Assembly (NCBI GenBank): GCA_010672585.1
Contig: JAAHGF010000013.1
Location: 310,428-374,427 of the forward strand
Source of the DNA: Okeania sp. SIO1I7
GTDB taxonomy: Bacteria; Cyanobacteriota; Cyanobacteriia; Cyanobacteriales; Microcoleaceae
Direction: 5' to 3'
DNA: 64,000 nt
Shown here: positions 8,700 to 19,107 of the stretch, one piece after another
How positions within the stretch are numbered: the first letter of the stretch is position 1
Layout of the letters: each line of letters opens with the position of its first letter
The notes under the pieces: model-generated
Databases searched by the model: none
Told to the model about the DNA's origin: nothing
Seen by the model: the letters and a program-made list of their open reading frames with translations, nothing else
Made by a program: the position numbers and the translations under genes

Positions 8700-10385
8700 T
8701 TAAAACCTAAAAGTAGTCCGTAATGTTGTCACCCAAATAGTATCATTAAAATCATCGTGATTCGGATTAGTAATCACAAACAAACCAGGAGTAACAGAAA
8801 TATTATCATTAAGTTGGAAGCGATAAATAGCCTCTATATGTATAGAAGTATCATCATCCTTGAGTGAATCATCATCACCCCCATCAGTAACAATAGGAGG
8901 AACCCCTACCATAATACCGCCCATATTACCTTCCTTAAACAAATCTGGAAAAGCAACATAAAACATTCCATTAATAATAGTAACGTCATCATCATCACCG
9001 TCGTCAGTTTCAGGACGAGCCCAAGTAGTACCAAACCAACCACCCACTTCAATCTTGTCATTTACCCTCCAATTAGCTTGAAACCCAACATTATCAGCAG
9101 TAGTAGGAGTACCATCAAAAGGATCTTGAGCCTTAAAACTACCTGTAGCTGCACTCACATCAACAGCATCTTTACCCCAATACTTGCGAACATAACCCAG
9201 ACCAAAAGACAAGTTTGGGTTAGGCTCAATAATAAGCTGACCCAAAGCACTATAGTCACCATTAAACAAACCAGCACCTTCATTGGGGTCGCTAGGCTCG
9301 GCAGCTAAGTAACCAACTTCGAGTAAAAAGGTATCATTAAATGCGTACTGAATCCCAAGACCAGCACCAGCAGGACCTCGGAAACTGGTGGGGTTACGTC
9401 TACCAAAGCGGGAGATCGTGCCATCGCCTTCATCTTGAATAGGTGATAAAACTGTGGAAACGTCGTCAAGGTCAACTCCAGTGGGACCAACTAAAACTTG
9501 AGCCTTATCACCTACAGGGAAACTATAGAAGAATAGGTCAATGATCACTGTATCATCACCATCACCTTCATCAATACCTGCAAGAGTCATTAAGGTATTA
9601 GTGAGGTTTTCTCCGCTGAGGTCTGGAATATCCGTGGCTTGTAAACGGGTAAATAGTAAATCTTCTCCAGTAAAGCTCGTCTCAAAATTCAGACGTACTC
9701 GGTAAGAAAAGGTGGTTTCAGTTTTGTCATTAGCTGATGCTTCTCCCCGAGCTTGGGCTCTTTCTCCATAAGTATCAGTTACCCAGAATAGTACTTCACC
9801 ATCTAGTTTGGTTGTAGTGGAAAATTGATTGGCTTCTAATTCTGCACTGCGTGCTTCTAAAGCATCTACACGACCGCGCAATTCTGCTAATTCCACGGCA
9901 AATTCTTCTTGCAACCTTTGTAACACAGCTAAGTCGTCGCGAGTTACTAAGTCTGCGGTTGCTGCTGCGACTAATTCAGTAATTCTGTCTAAACAAGCGT
10001 TTAAACCTGCTGCAAACTCATAACGAGTCATGGCACGGTTGCCTTTGAATGTGCCGTCCGGATAACCTGCGATACAACCATAACGTTCTACTAATGATTG
10101 TAAAGCTTGAAAAGCCCAATCTGTGGGTTGGACATCTGATAACTGGGACACAGATGTGACTTGGCCCATTGGGTCTACTATTTCTAAGTCTGATGCTCCT
10201 TTAATTCCTGAAGTTATCCCTTCAATAGAGGTCTCTGATTCTAGGTCGGATACCCCGATGGAATTTTTGGGTGATGTCTGATTCTCTGGTGGGTTAGGCA
10301 GTGCCTGGGCAGTATTAGCCATTAGTAGGGTGATACTGAGAATACTAGGACTATATCTTACAAGTTTATTAAGAATTTTTTTCAT
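8700..10385 (-). CDS. SLH-domain outer-membrane porin (iron-uptake porin type)
   Basis: This 561-residue outer-membrane porin is of the cyanobacterial SomA/OprB type, which moves small solutes and in some members inorganic iron. It has a signal peptide (about 1-28, ending NTAQA), a low-complexity stretch, and one SLH domain at about 88-135 (DWAFQALQSLVERYGCIAGY, PDGTFKGNRAMTRYEFAAGL). A coiled coil follows (LAVLQRLQEEFAVELAEL) that normally reaches the peptidoglycan. A beta-barrel rich in alternating aromatics runs to the terminal Phe (TTLRTTFRF), the usual assembly signal. Acidic Asp-rich loops (EGDGDDTV, DDGDDDDVTI) are conspicuous. It stands alone, with 650 bp of spacer upstream. Confidence 0.93.
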   Translation of the reverse strand: MKKILNKLVRYSPSILSITLLMANTAQALPNPPENQTSPKNSIGVSDLESETSIEGITSGIKGASDLEIVDPMGQVTSVSQLSDVQPTDWAFQALQSLVERYGCIAGYPDGTFKGNRAMTRYEFAAGLNACLDRITELVAAATADLVTRDDLAVLQRLQEEFAVELAELRGRVDALEARSAELEANQFSTTTKLDGEVLFWVTDTYGERAQARGEASANDKTETTFSYRVRLNFETSFTGEDLLFTRLQATDIPDLSGENLTNTLMTLAGIDEGDGDDTVIIDLFFYSFPVGDKAQVLVGPTGVDLDDVSTVLSPIQDEGDGTISRFGRRNPTSFRGPAGAGLGIQYAFNDTFLLEVGYLAAEPSDPNEGAGLFNGDYSALGQLIIEPNPNLSFGLGYVRKYWGKDAVDVSAATGSFKAQDPFDGTPTTADNVGFQANWRVNDKIEVGGWFGTTWARPETDDGDDDDVTIINGMFYVAFPDLFKEGNMGGIMVGVPPIVTDGGDDDSLKDDDTSIHIEAIYRFQLNDNISVTPGLFVITNPNHDDFNDTIWVTTLRTTFRF

Positions 10386-11038
10386 TGAATACTAGGACTA
10401 TATTTGAAATTTTACCAAGTTATGAAAAATCTTTTTCATTTAATTTTTACTGATACCTCTTGATTATTAATGGAATTTACTCCTTTAGTAAGCATTAAAA
10501 TCATAGTTTATCAGCACTGACTGTTTTGCCGAGCTTATCAATAGATAATAACTTATTGAGTTATTTTACTATTAATTTTTTATTTGGCAAGGTTAAAGTT
10601 ATGAGTATTATTTTCAATTATCAATATCTGAGAAAATATATTATAACGGTTTTCACAAAGGTAGACTACAAAACTTCTGCCTTCTGGCTCCTGCCTTCTG
10701 CCTTTAAGCCAAAAATTTTTGTATTCTATGTTAATGAAAACTGTTTTCATACACAATGAAATATTTTATACCACATTAATATTAGTAACCTACTATTAAT
10801 CCGTATTGCAGGAAAACTGAAGAGAATTAACTATGTATTATGTATAGTATTGCGCGCTCAGGTATTGAAAATTAATAGTTTATTTAGATTTGAAATAATT
10901 AATATTCATTATCAACATTTCACTATAAGTCCGATTGTCCGTGACATTAGCCAGGGCAAAGTTAGTAAAAAAGGGAAAACTAATGTGTATCAACCGCTCA
11001 ACTAAACTTACTCAAACTGAACGAGAAAATCTGAAAGC
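10386..11038. other. AT-rich spacer upstream of the porin
   Basis: No gene is evident. It holds a CCTTCTG-type heptamer run (about 10677-10700) and, at 10993-11018, a motif containing CTAAACTTACTCAAACT that recurs 3' of the intact tnpB (57714-57739). The porin promoter should lie before about 10500, but no clear boxes were found. Confidence 0.5.
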
Positions 11039-12424
11039 TTAGTTGAACGCAAGTGGATCGACCACCACAGGGTTAAACGGCAAACCCTTTATTCCTTGGT
11101 CCAAGACATCAGGAATTACTTTTTTAATTATATTAAATGACCCATTTACATCTGCATTTAATAATTTATTTTCCCTAGTTTTATACAGTCCTCTTGTTAC
11201 TCTTTTTCCACTAAATTTCGGTTTTTGTTCTCCATATTTTGGTAAATCATCCCCATCTAAACAGCTCGATTGAGATGTATAGGATTCTTCGGTAATTATT
11301 ACTTTTATTCCTCTTAGTTGGGCTTTATACGTTAACATCTCTATTAACCTATAGTGAGGAATATTCACAAATTGTTGATTGTTCTTTTTACCTAATTTGA
11401 TCTCTTGTTTCCAATTCTGATTATGCCCAATAATTAAGGTTCCTATTTCATGGTTGACACACCAATCTATTACTCTTTTACTTGCTGTATGGAGATAGTT
11501 TTCTACTCGACAATTTCGTTTGTGAGTTAATTTTTTAACCGATGAGAATTACATCTATTATGGTTGGTTTTTAATTGAGATTGTAAATAAGAGCGTTGTT
11601 TATTATAAAATGTATTAATTGCCTTTAATTGTCTGCCTTTAATCAAAAGAGGTGATATTCCTGTTTGATTTGTCGTTACAGCTATTAAATTATTTACTCC
11701 TAAATCTACTCCTGCTACTTGTTGTTTTTTTGTGATTTCCTCCGCTTTTTCATAGACTATTTCTATAAGATAACAGCTACTTTTGGGGATAATTATAGCC
11801 TCTATTATTTCTGTCTGTGAAGTTGGTATTTTTATTTCACTCATCGACAGATGACAAATTCCTTTTTTACTAGCTATCAACTATCAGCATTTTCCGTACC
11901 GGAATGCTGCGCAAACAGCTAGCCTCCTTCGGAGGAACTGCGTTAACAGCTTTTTGACCTTGGGTTAAAATCTCCTCCTAAACATCAAAAAAATCAATTA
12001 TGCTGACCGCTGACCGCTGACTGCTGACTGCTTTTTAAGCTTTTTTATAAATTGATTCATCAGGATAGGGCAAAATATTTCGACCTTTTGTCTTATGTTT
12101 ATATTTGGGAATTGTCGGTATTCCTAAAAATTTATTTGGCTGTTTTTTCCACTCTCTTAAAGCTGAAAAATAACTACTCCAAGCTGAGTCTAATCTCCTA
12201 ATAATTTGCTTACTTACCTTGGTAGGTAAAGCTTGATAATCGTCACTTTTAGATACCTTGTGATAAAGCTCATTAAAATTTAATTTCTTTTTGTTTTCAA
12301 AGAAATATTGGCGATAATGGTAATTTGCTAAATTGAACAGATTTTTCGACAAAAAAGCCTTGTGGTAACAAGCTGACCACAAATAATGCGATTTGGTAAT
12401 AACATGACGTTCAACTAGCTTCAT
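11039..12424 (-). pseudogene. tnpB, broken into three reading frames
   Basis: Three consecutive minus frames reconstruct one TnpB. 12424-12035 is the N-terminal helical part (MKLVERHVITKSHYLWSACY). 11880-11527 carries the first RuvC Asp in AGVDLGVNNLIAV. 11530-11039 carries LIIGHNQNWKQ, TEESYTSQSSC and the last Asp in NADVNGSFNI. It belongs to the TnpB branch with the EESYTS motif, unlike the EDLNVSG branch at 57852. A frameshift near 11530 and debris at 11881-12034 inactivate it. That debris includes two short dyad repeats and iterated CTGACCG heptamers. Confidence 0.85.
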
Positions 12425-12853
12425 ATCTTAATATTGTAGCTGATAACGACTCAATGGATAGACAACTGAACAGACTTACTCATTTTAGTTTGATAGTTAT
12501 AGTTATGAGTAAGTTTGATGAACTTTAGATAAGTTTTCCCCTTCTGTATTTACCCTCTAAATGCTGTTTGACTAATACCATTTTGAAAAAATAATGTTAC
12601 CAATAATTTTAGATCAAAAGTGTGGAGACCCACCCCTACTGCTCCCAAGAGGTAAAAATGGAGAGATGGGGATATCTAGAAAGATTTGGCAATCACTAAA
12701 GATAGAACATTTTTTTATACCGAATTAAGCAGATTTGATATGACTACTATATAAAACATGATAAGGAGCAAAGATATAGAAATGAAGTTTATTCCTCACT
12801 CCTAATACTTTACTCCCCATCAGTAAATTGTTAATCCGAATAACTCAGTCTAC
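12425..12853. other. spacer between tnpB and petA
   Basis: It holds ACTTACTCA and inverted TGAGTAAGT near 12470-12520, probably the left end of the tnpB element. AATACCATTTTGAAAAAATA at about 12567 recurs at 18663 before the IS630 fragment. No terminator for petA is obvious. Confidence 0.4.
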
Positions 12854-13843
12854 CTAAAAATTCATTTCAGCAGCTTGAACTTTCTCGACTTGCTTCTTCT
12901 TCAGAACTAACAGAATCTGAGCTAACATGACCAGAGCAAAGAATGCCATCAACCATTTAACTCGATTTGCATCTTGCAGCACAATTTCAATATCTGTTTG
13001 ACCAAAACCACCGACATTAGGGTCATTTGTAATAACTTGACCCGCTTCAACAGTATCTCCTACAGCAACTAAAAGTTCTGGACCTGGAGGCACAGTATCC
13101 ACAACAGTCTCACCATCAGTAGTTTCAATAGTAATATTATTACCTACATACTCTTCAAAAGTAATATCAGTAATCTTACCACTAGCAGAGATGTTGTAAA
13201 CAGTATTATTGCTCTTATTACCAGCAGGATAAACCTGACCACGACCTCGGTTTCCACCTACATGAATAGCATACTTACCAAAGTGGATAGATTTATCAGT
13301 AGCAGGATCTGGAGATAAAACAGGGAAAACAATCTCTTGATATTCCTCTCCTGGTATTGGTCCAACTAAAATAACGTTTTCTTGCTCTTCAGAGTAGGGT
13401 TGGAAGTAGAGACCAGAAACCTCTTCTTCCCATTCTTCAGGTATTCTATCTTCAGGTGCAATTTTGAAGCCTTCAGGCAACATCAACACAGCACCTACAT
13501 TTAAGCCACCTTTACTACCATCACCCAAGACTTGTTGAACCTCAGTATCATAAGGAACATTTACAACAGCCTTAAATACTGTATCTGGCAGTACAGACTG
13601 AGGTACTTCTATTTCAGTAGGTTTAGCACCAAGGTGACAATTAGCACAAACAATTCTGCCTGTAGCTTCTCTAGGAGTTGCTGGAGCAGTTTCCTGTGCC
13701 CAGAATGGATAGGCATTTGCTGCCTGGGGATGGACTATATCACTGGTAAGGAATAGGGCTACAGTTGCGATCGCGACTACCATCATCTTGGCGATCGCCT
13801 TAGTCATACTACCCCAAATTGCCGATCGGTCTATTTTTGACAT
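12854..13843 (-). CDS. petA: cytochrome f, b6f complex subunit
   Basis: Cytochrome f passes electrons from the Rieske protein to plastocyanin or cytochrome c6 on the thylakoid lumen side. The 329-residue precursor has a signal peptide ending AANA, so mature Tyr45 can be the axial haem ligand. The haem c motif CANCH spans residues 66-70. The large soluble domain ends in a single C-terminal membrane helix (about 293-313, [18 protein letters not shown]) with a basic stromal tail. Length and motifs are standard. It is downstream of petC on the same strand, but 605 bp away rather than the usual short gap. Two HIP1-like sites fall in the signal-peptide region. Confidence 0.98.
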   Translation of the reverse strand: MSKIDRSAIWGSMTKAIAKMMVVAIATVALFLTSDIVHPQAANAYPFWAQETAPATPREATGRIVCANCHLGAKPTEIEVPQSVLPDTVFKAVVNVPYDTEVQQVLGDGSKGGLNVGAVLMLPEGFKIAPEDRIPEEWEEEVSGLYFQPYSEEQENVILVGPIPGEEYQEIVFPVLSPDPATDKSIHFGKYAIHVGGNRGRGQVYPAGNKSNNTVYNISASGKITDITFEEYVGNNITIETTDGETVVDTVPPGPELLVAVGDTVEAGQVITNDPNVGGFGQTDIEIVLQDANRVKWLMAFFALVMLAQILLVLKKKQVEKVQAAEMNF

Positions 13844-13889
13844 CAGTTGTTCTGTCTTCCCTCAAAATCAAAAACTTCTACAAATTTTG

Positions 13890-14180
13890 TGACGTTCTCC
13901 CTCATTTTAGCGCTAGCTTAACGAGGGCTTCCCTCCCTCACGGAAAAGGGCTTCCTGCTTCCAAGGTTGAGTATCCTCTTCACCTCCACAGGCAGCAACG
14001 ATGAGACCCACCGCTGTTTTGTACTGTCCAGTTCTGTACTCGCCTAGCTACCTTCTGTGATTTTACTGACAAATCGGAAATTACTAGGACTTCACCAGTT
14101 GAACCCCATATCTTGAGTTGTCTCAGTCCTGAAGTCAGGTGCGTATTACCGCTACTTGATTTGGGGATTAACCATAGCAT
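13890..14180 (-). pseudogene. insertion-sequence 3'-end remnant between petC and petA
   Basis: A minus frame (SGNTHLTSGLRQLKIWGSTG and onward, ending SGGSHRCCLWR) resembles the C-terminal tails of TnpB-type proteins in related cyanobacteria, recalled from memory. It is followed by a hairpin CCCTC...GAGGG at about 13897-13930 preceded by GTGACGTTCTC, like the GACATCCTCCC hairpins of tnpB right ends. No catalytic residues remain. It lies inside the petC-petA transcription unit. Confidence 0.5.
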
Positions 14181-14448
14181 AATTGAAGTTACTTTACTGT
14201 AGAGATGAGTTTTTTGCAGGTCGCGATTCCCCTCCCGTTAAATCGGAGATTATAACGGGAGACCCCTCACGACATTTAGTTGGATTTACTGATTGCTTAC
14301 CAATCAAAAATCTCTTAACTAGCTATCAGCTTTTAGCAGCTCTGGGTTAAAAGTCCCCAGCAACTATTACGCTGGATGGTTGAGTCGGGGTTAAAATCCC
14401 CCCTTCTCAAGGTCAAAAAAACGATTCTACTGAGTGCTGACCGCTTCT
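14181..14448. other. petC-petA spacer, repeat debris
   Basis: It contains a hairpin CCTCCCGTTA...TAACGGGAG (about 14228-14262) resembling the one at 52360-52390. CTGGGTTAAAAGTCCCCAGC-type sequence follows, partly shared with 11945-11975. No gene is seen. Confidence 0.5.
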
Positions 14449-14988
14449 TTAAGTCCACCAAGGGTTTTCTCCGGTGCGGAAGTCTGTTTCTTCCCATTGG
14501 GTGAAGACCAGTTTATCATCACTAACATTAGCATGGACTAATGCCAAAGACAAAGGTGCTGGCCCCCTAACTACTTTCCCTGTACTATCGTACTGAGAAC
14601 CATGACAGGGACAGATAAATTTATTCTCACTACCATTCCAAGGGACTACACAGCCTAAATGAGTACAAACTGCATTTAAACCATAGTTAGCCAAAGTTTG
14701 GTCTTCTTCAATAACTACATAGGTAGGGTCTCCCTTGAGACCTTGTGCCAGAGTTCTTTCTCCAGGATTGTGACTGGCCACAAAGTCACTAACAATAATA
14801 TCGTTACCAAGGGCATCTTTGGCTGTCACCCCACCACCTGTACCTCCACTGGATGGAGGAATAAAGTAGTTAACTACTGGATAGAGCGCTCCGAGAGCAA
14901 CCCCGGTCACAGTGCCAAAGGTGAGAAGATTCATAAATTGGCGACGTCCCATATCGGGTACATCTGGTGTTCCTTCTGCTTGAGCCAT
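14449..14988 (-). CDS. petC: Rieske iron-sulfur protein, b6f complex
   Basis: This 179-residue subunit takes electrons from plastoquinol and passes them to cytochrome f. The N-terminus has a twin-arginine motif (GRRQFMNL) before an uncleaved membrane anchor (about 20-43), so insertion depends on the Tat system. The [2Fe-2S] ligands are C108/H110 in VCTHLGC and C126/H129 in ICPCHGS, with C113 and C128 for the disulfide. The flexible GGTGGG hinge is present. tatC lies 7 kb away. It is first in the petC-petA unit. Confidence 0.98.
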   Translation of the reverse strand: MAQAEGTPDVPDMGRRQFMNLLTFGTVTGVALGALYPVVNYFIPPSSGGTGGGVTAKDALGNDIIVSDFVASHNPGERTLAQGLKGDPTYVVIEEDQTLANYGLNAVCTHLGCVVPWNGSENKFICPCHGSQYDSTGKVVRGPAPLSLALVHANVSDDKLVFTQWEETDFRTGENPWWT

Positions 14989-15098
14989 GAATAGATTGAG
15001 TGTTTTTTATTAATTTACGTTTGGTGTTTTTGAATTATGTGCAGACAAAAAATAATTGCTGTTAGTCTGCGACCACAGCCAAGCTTACAATATTTTGG

Positions 15099-15445
15099 TG
15101 ACATCCTCCCGACGCTGACCTCTAGGAGATGCAGCGCGGGCTTCCAACATAGCTGTTGGACATTGCTGCCCTGCGCCACTTATCTAGGTAGAATGCCCCC
15201 GACAGCCCGACTTGACAGCCTATTTCTTGACCCCAGAGTCCCTGGGTACTAGGTTGATCATAGCCTTGGTTACAGATTTCCTGTGCTGAAGCTACGTCCT
15301 TATCAACCTCATATTTACATTCTGGACAGCTATGCCATTTGGGGGAGTCCATATATCCCGACACCAAATCGTAGATTCTGGCGCGGGACTTAGAGCTGCC
15401 CTCAAACCCCCTCAAATAGTTAAACAAATTGCAACTTAAAGCCAT
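15099..15445 (-). pseudogene. tnpB 3'-end remnant
   Basis: The minus frame contains KWHSCPECKYEVDKDVASAQ, a damaged TnpB zinc ribbon and final Asp region, and YDLVSGYMDSP upstream. It ends in a right-end hairpin of the type GACATCCTCCCGACGCTGAC...GCGGGCTTCC (15101-15150). The body of the gene is missing. Confidence 0.65.
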
Positions 15446-16044
15446 TTCCTGATTATTATTACATTATTTAAACTTTTATTGTTTTTCCTATGTAAGAAAA
15501 AAGTCCCCCTAGAAGGGCTATCCCTTATAAGGAACTCCTGAAAACTTTGTGGGGAGTGTGGGGGGCAAAAATCTTATCTACAGTTCTCAAAAAAATGTAT
15601 TTTTCAATACACTTTTCTCCTCAAAAAGTCGACCCAAGACAAATACATAACTTGTCTATTTTGTCAAGTTTTATATTAAGAAAGGTGTTTATAAAGCATA
15701 GCTAGAAGTGGGAGGCTTTAGACCCAATTTTTCGGTAAATGTTGTGATTGCAAGGTCTTTGACTAGATAATTTAGATTTATAGCAGAAGGTAAAGACCGA
15801 AGGACTGAAAAATTTCGTGTTGTCTGAGTTTTAAGCTTTTGATATATTTGTGCCCTTTCCTTCGACTGCCATTTGAATGTAGTATAATTTTTAACTTTTA
15901 TAAACTTGTTAAATAGTTAGTTTTTCCCAAATTAACTATTGAGCTTGAAAATTTACGCAAAAACACTACATATTCCTAAATAAAACTATAGTGCCACACT
16001 ATATTTAGTGTTTACAGCTCAAAACTGTAGAAGTTATAATCTAT
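15446..16044. other. spacer with repeat fragments
   Basis: No gene is evident. The tail of a family B repeat (GGGAGGCTTTAGACCCAATT then TTCGGTAAA) lies at about 15708-15739. A family E hairpin element (15951-16036, including CTATAGTGCCACACTAT) shares its core with 43409-43496. Confidence 0.5.
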
Positions 16045-17391
16045 GTGACATACTCCCACACTAAGCTTGCGCTATTGTGTGGGCTTCTCGTTTCGCAGTC
16101 CTGCCACTGCATCGGACAAGCGCGTGCTTTAAGGACGGGATGCCCCACCGCCCTATTTTTTATATTTATTGCTGCATTTCCTACGGAATGCTACGCAAAC
16201 AAGTCGCGGTCTATTACAATACCGCAGTGTGGGCAAGAATGAGTTCGTATGTTTAATTCTTTCGGAACTTTTTTACCGCAATTCGAGCAATCTTGGCTGG
16301 TATTTTGAGGATTCACTGCTATGGTTTTCACCTCCAGCATTTCCGGCTTTGACAGTCAAAATAGACAGGAATTGTCCCCATCCAGCATCGTTAATTGATT
16401 TACTCAAACGAGTCTTTGTTAGCCCTTTAATATTTAAGTTTGCCTCCGGCACGCCGCTCCGCGTCTACATGGGCGATTACTTCTGCTTTTAATAACAATT
16501 CATTGGCTGTTTTGAAATGAAAGTCTTTAGGTTTATCGGCAATTTCTTGGTGCGCGTTCCGCAAGCGAGCTGTCGTCGTCGCGGGGTCGCATCCGCTTTT
16601 TTATGTTGTTTGGCAATAGCTTTGACAGCTTTTAACCATCTTTTGCTACCTTTCTTTTTACGAGATCAACGTTTTTGTAAAGTCTTTAATCGCTGCTGAT
16701 ATTTTCGATAGTATTGAGGGATGGGGACTGATTCTCCTTCACTTGTTACTAAAAATTCCTTCAACCCCATATCGATTCCCAGAGTGTTTTTGAATGTAGG
16801 TTCAACTTTACTTGTTAAAGCTGGAACTGATTTTTATTCTAGGGATAAAGTTACATAATAACCGTCAGCTTTACGACTAATTGTTACTGTTTAAGAGTGA
16901 AAACCATCAGGTAACGGCCGATGTTGAATCAACTTTATCTTGCCTATTTTTGGCAAATTAATTTGATTTTCTTCAATACAGTTTTGTTTGATTTGAGGAT
17001 AAGTAAGACTACGATAACGCCCTTTTCCTTTAAACCTTGGTTTTCCTAATTTATTTCCATTTTTATCTGCTTTCAACCATCTATCAAACGCAAGTTTTAC
17101 TCGTTTTATACAATCCTGGCATACCTGAGAATGAATTAGCTTGTATTCAGGAAACTTGTCTTTAGTATTGACCAAATCTTTTTTTTGAGAGTAATATTCT
17201 GGATTATCTCTTAGTTGAGGAATTGGCGTTACTAAAGGGCAAGCGTTAACTGGACAACGATTTTCTGACCACCATGAGAATCTTTCACCTAACCGATAGT
17301 TGTACTGCCGACGCAACAATTCCAACCACATTTCTATTGTGGCTACTTGTTCTTTGTTGGGCCTTAATTTATATTGGTAGGCAGTGCGCAT
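16045..17391 (-). pseudogene. tnpB, decayed full-length copy
   Basis: The N-terminal 166 residues are intact from ATG 17391 (MRTAYQYKLRPNKEQVATIE) to a stop at 16891. The following sequence still reads [38 protein letters not shown] (first RuvC Asp) and [20 protein letters not shown], but with stops and frameshifts. Three short GC-rich dyad repeats are embedded (about 16445-16470, 16548-16590, 16178-16205). A right-end hairpin CCCACACTAAG...TGTGTGGG closes the element at about 16050-16085. An extra Cys-containing segment (RCPVNACPL) is typical of one TnpB branch. Confidence 0.85.
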
Positions 17392-17585
17392 GGTGGAAAA
17401 TTTCCGGGGTTATAGCAATATAATATACAAGTTTTTTAACCAGAGAGAAAGCTTCTGCTGGGATATTTACCCATTGAATGGGCATTGAACCCATTCAATT
17501 GGCCGCCGATTCATCTCACACTCCTCTTTAAAATTATGGTGTGAGGCTTCTCGACGGTTTAGCTAAAATCTAAAATCTAAAATAT

Positions 17586-17906
17586 ATGATAACTGGCAAG
17601 GAATTACATCAACTATTACTGGATAAGTGGGGTAAGTCTTATGATATTCAACTACGGCGGACAAAAGGCAAAATATTTGTGCAGGTGATGTGGAAGTACC
17701 TTGAACAAGTGTCTTTTCCAATGACAGAAGTAGATTATTTGGCCCATCTAGATGCAATAGCCACCTATATTAATGGTTTTGGTAGTGTAGAAACTGTTAA
17801 GAACTACATTGAGAATACGAAAGAAAGACCTAGACTAGGTAAGGCAGTTAGTATTCCTCTAGACTTAGGTGAGAGAGCTTCAGAATGGATGGTGGAAGAA
17901 TTTTAA
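17586..17906 (+). CDS. DUF3067 family protein
   Basis: This small soluble protein of 106 residues belongs to a family restricted to cyanobacteria and plastids, function unknown to me. Recognisable segments are MITGKELHQLLLDKWGKSYD, QLRRTKGKIFVQVMWKYLEQ and RPRLGKAVSIPLDLGERASE. Length is normal and the frame intact. It is the only clearly intact gene in a 5-kb stretch of transposon debris, which suggests selection keeps it. In several cyanobacteria this family is found close to tatC and petC, as here; that is from memory. Confidence 0.9.
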   Translation: MITGKELHQLLLDKWGKSYDIQLRRTKGKIFVQVMWKYLEQVSFPMTEVDYLAHLDAIATYINGFGSVETVKNYIENTKERPRLGKAVSIPLDLGERASEWMVEEF

Positions 17907-17924
17907 CCAGAGGTGTTCAAAACA

Positions 17925-18161
17925 CTACAAGATTCTTCGGCCTGGTAGCACATCTCTATCTGGGTGTATTAGAGCAACTTCTCCATTATCCATCACCACA
18001 CCTAAAACTAAGACCTCAGACATAAAGTTAGCGACTTGACGTGGTGGCAAGTTTGTCACTGCTAGAATTAATTTGCCCACTAAATTTTGACAAATATTCA
18101 GTCTCAGTACAAGGTCAAAAATTAGTCTAAGTATGATGCCTCTGCTTAATAAAACCGACAT
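17925..18161 (-). pseudogene. tRNA-binding-domain protein (CsaA/Trbp111-like), N-terminally eroded
   Basis: The last 50 codons match the C-terminal half of small tRNA-binding proteins: NLVGKLILAVTNLPPRQVAN then FMSEVLVLGVV and DRDVLPGRRIL. Family members are about 110 residues. This frame has 78, and its first 25 (MSVLLSRGIILRLIFDLVLR) do not fit the usual OB-fold start, which looks frameshifted and partly deleted. It converges tail to tail with DUF3067, 19 bp apart. Confidence 0.6.
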
Positions 18162-18182
18162 AAAACGTTATATAGTGATATT

Positions 18183-18669
18183 TTAATGTTTACTTCCTGC
18201 TTCCACCGGAACTGTCGGCAGCACTCCGTCCACAGGCATTCACGGGTCTTGCCCGACCGCATTTCTCAAATTAATACTTGCGTTTAAATCTCGATCTATT
18301 GACAAGCCACATTCAGGACAGTCATAAGTTCTTAGATTTAACGGCATATCTTGAACATGACCGCAGTTTGAGCAAGTGCGAAGATGGAAAAAACCTATCA
18401 ACTACGGCTAGCTCAGAACTGTACCACTCACACTTGTACTCAAGCTGTCTGCGAAATTCATAAAACCACTATCTGCTAACTGATTTAGCTAGCTTATGGT
18501 TAGCTAACATTCCACTCACATTCAAATCCTCACCCACCCCTCTAGCTCCCCTCCCGGGAGGGGATGGGGGTGGGTTGTGGTTTTTGGCTAAGTATATTGT
18601 TAATTTATGAACTGCATCTTTGCGGATGTTAGCTACTCGCCTATGCAGCCTAGCTATCTTTAATACCAA
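18183..18669 (-). pseudogene. tnpB remnant with palindrome inserted at the RuvC-II site
   Basis: The minus frame retains ARLHRRVANIRKDAVHKLTI YLAKNHN and EDLNVSGMLANHKLAKSV, then a damaged [15 protein letters not shown] and a degraded zinc ribbon down to a GC-rich right end near 18190-18260. Where functional copies have HSQIVIEDLN or HSTIVIEDLN, this one has NPPPSPPGRGARGVGEDLN, encoded by palindrome P. The N-terminal part, including the first catalytic Asp, is missing. Confidence 0.8.
18533..18575. repeat. GC-rich palindrome P (second tnpB copy)
   Basis: CCCACCCCTCTAGCTCCCC, CTCCCGGGAG and GGGGATGGGGGTGGG form a near-perfect hairpin. It is almost identical to 7074-7116 although the two tnpB remnants differ. 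Confidence 0.85.
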
Positions 18670-18723
18670 TTTGAAAAAAAAATGTTACAAATGATTAGGA
18701 GCGATCGCATAAATTAAAAATCT

Positions 18724-18990
18724 ATGTCTGGAATACTAAAAATTAATATTACAGAGTCAGAAGAAGTCCTAAAAAAATTATTTTTGGACCAAAAAACGAC
18801 CAAACACAGAGAAAGAGTACAAATTTTATATTTGCTTGTTACCCATCAGGCTGAAACTATTGGCCATCTAGCTGCTTTGACTGGTCGTCACAGAGTGACA
18901 ATTTCCAGGTGGTTAAGTCAATATCGTCAAGGTGGACTAGAAAATTTATTAACAATTTGGTATAAATTGTACTTTTTTCCAGTTAGCTGA
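18724..18990 (+). pseudogene. IS630-family transposase, N-terminal fragment
   Basis: 88 residues with a helix-turn-helix of the IS630/ISY100 type: HRERVQILYLLVTHQAETIG, HLAALTGRHRVTISRWLSQY and RQGGLENLL. The DDE catalytic domain is absent after about residue 80. The sequence at 18663 just upstream (TACCAATTTGAAAAAAAAAT) is probably the left terminus and recurs as a solo end near 12567. Confidence 0.7.
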
Positions 18991-19011
18991 ACCAATTATT
19001 TTATTATTGAA

Positions 19012-19107
19012 TTGATGGCAACATTTTCTTCTTTATTTAGCTTGGCTGGAGGTCAAACTGAAGGTTTTGTAGAATCTATATTTGCTCTGATGGGAATAGA
19101 GTGTCAA
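19012..19107 (+). pseudogene. transposase fragment (IS5-like, tentative)
   Basis: The short frame SLAGGQTEGFVESIFALMGI resembles an internal segment of IS5-type DDE transposases (family memory only). It abuts the aldo/keto reductase remnant. Confidence 0.35.

Noticed and set aside
10526-10759. 77-codon frame upstream of the porin
   Set aside because: Runs through a heptamer repeat and AT-rich sequence; no family resemblance.
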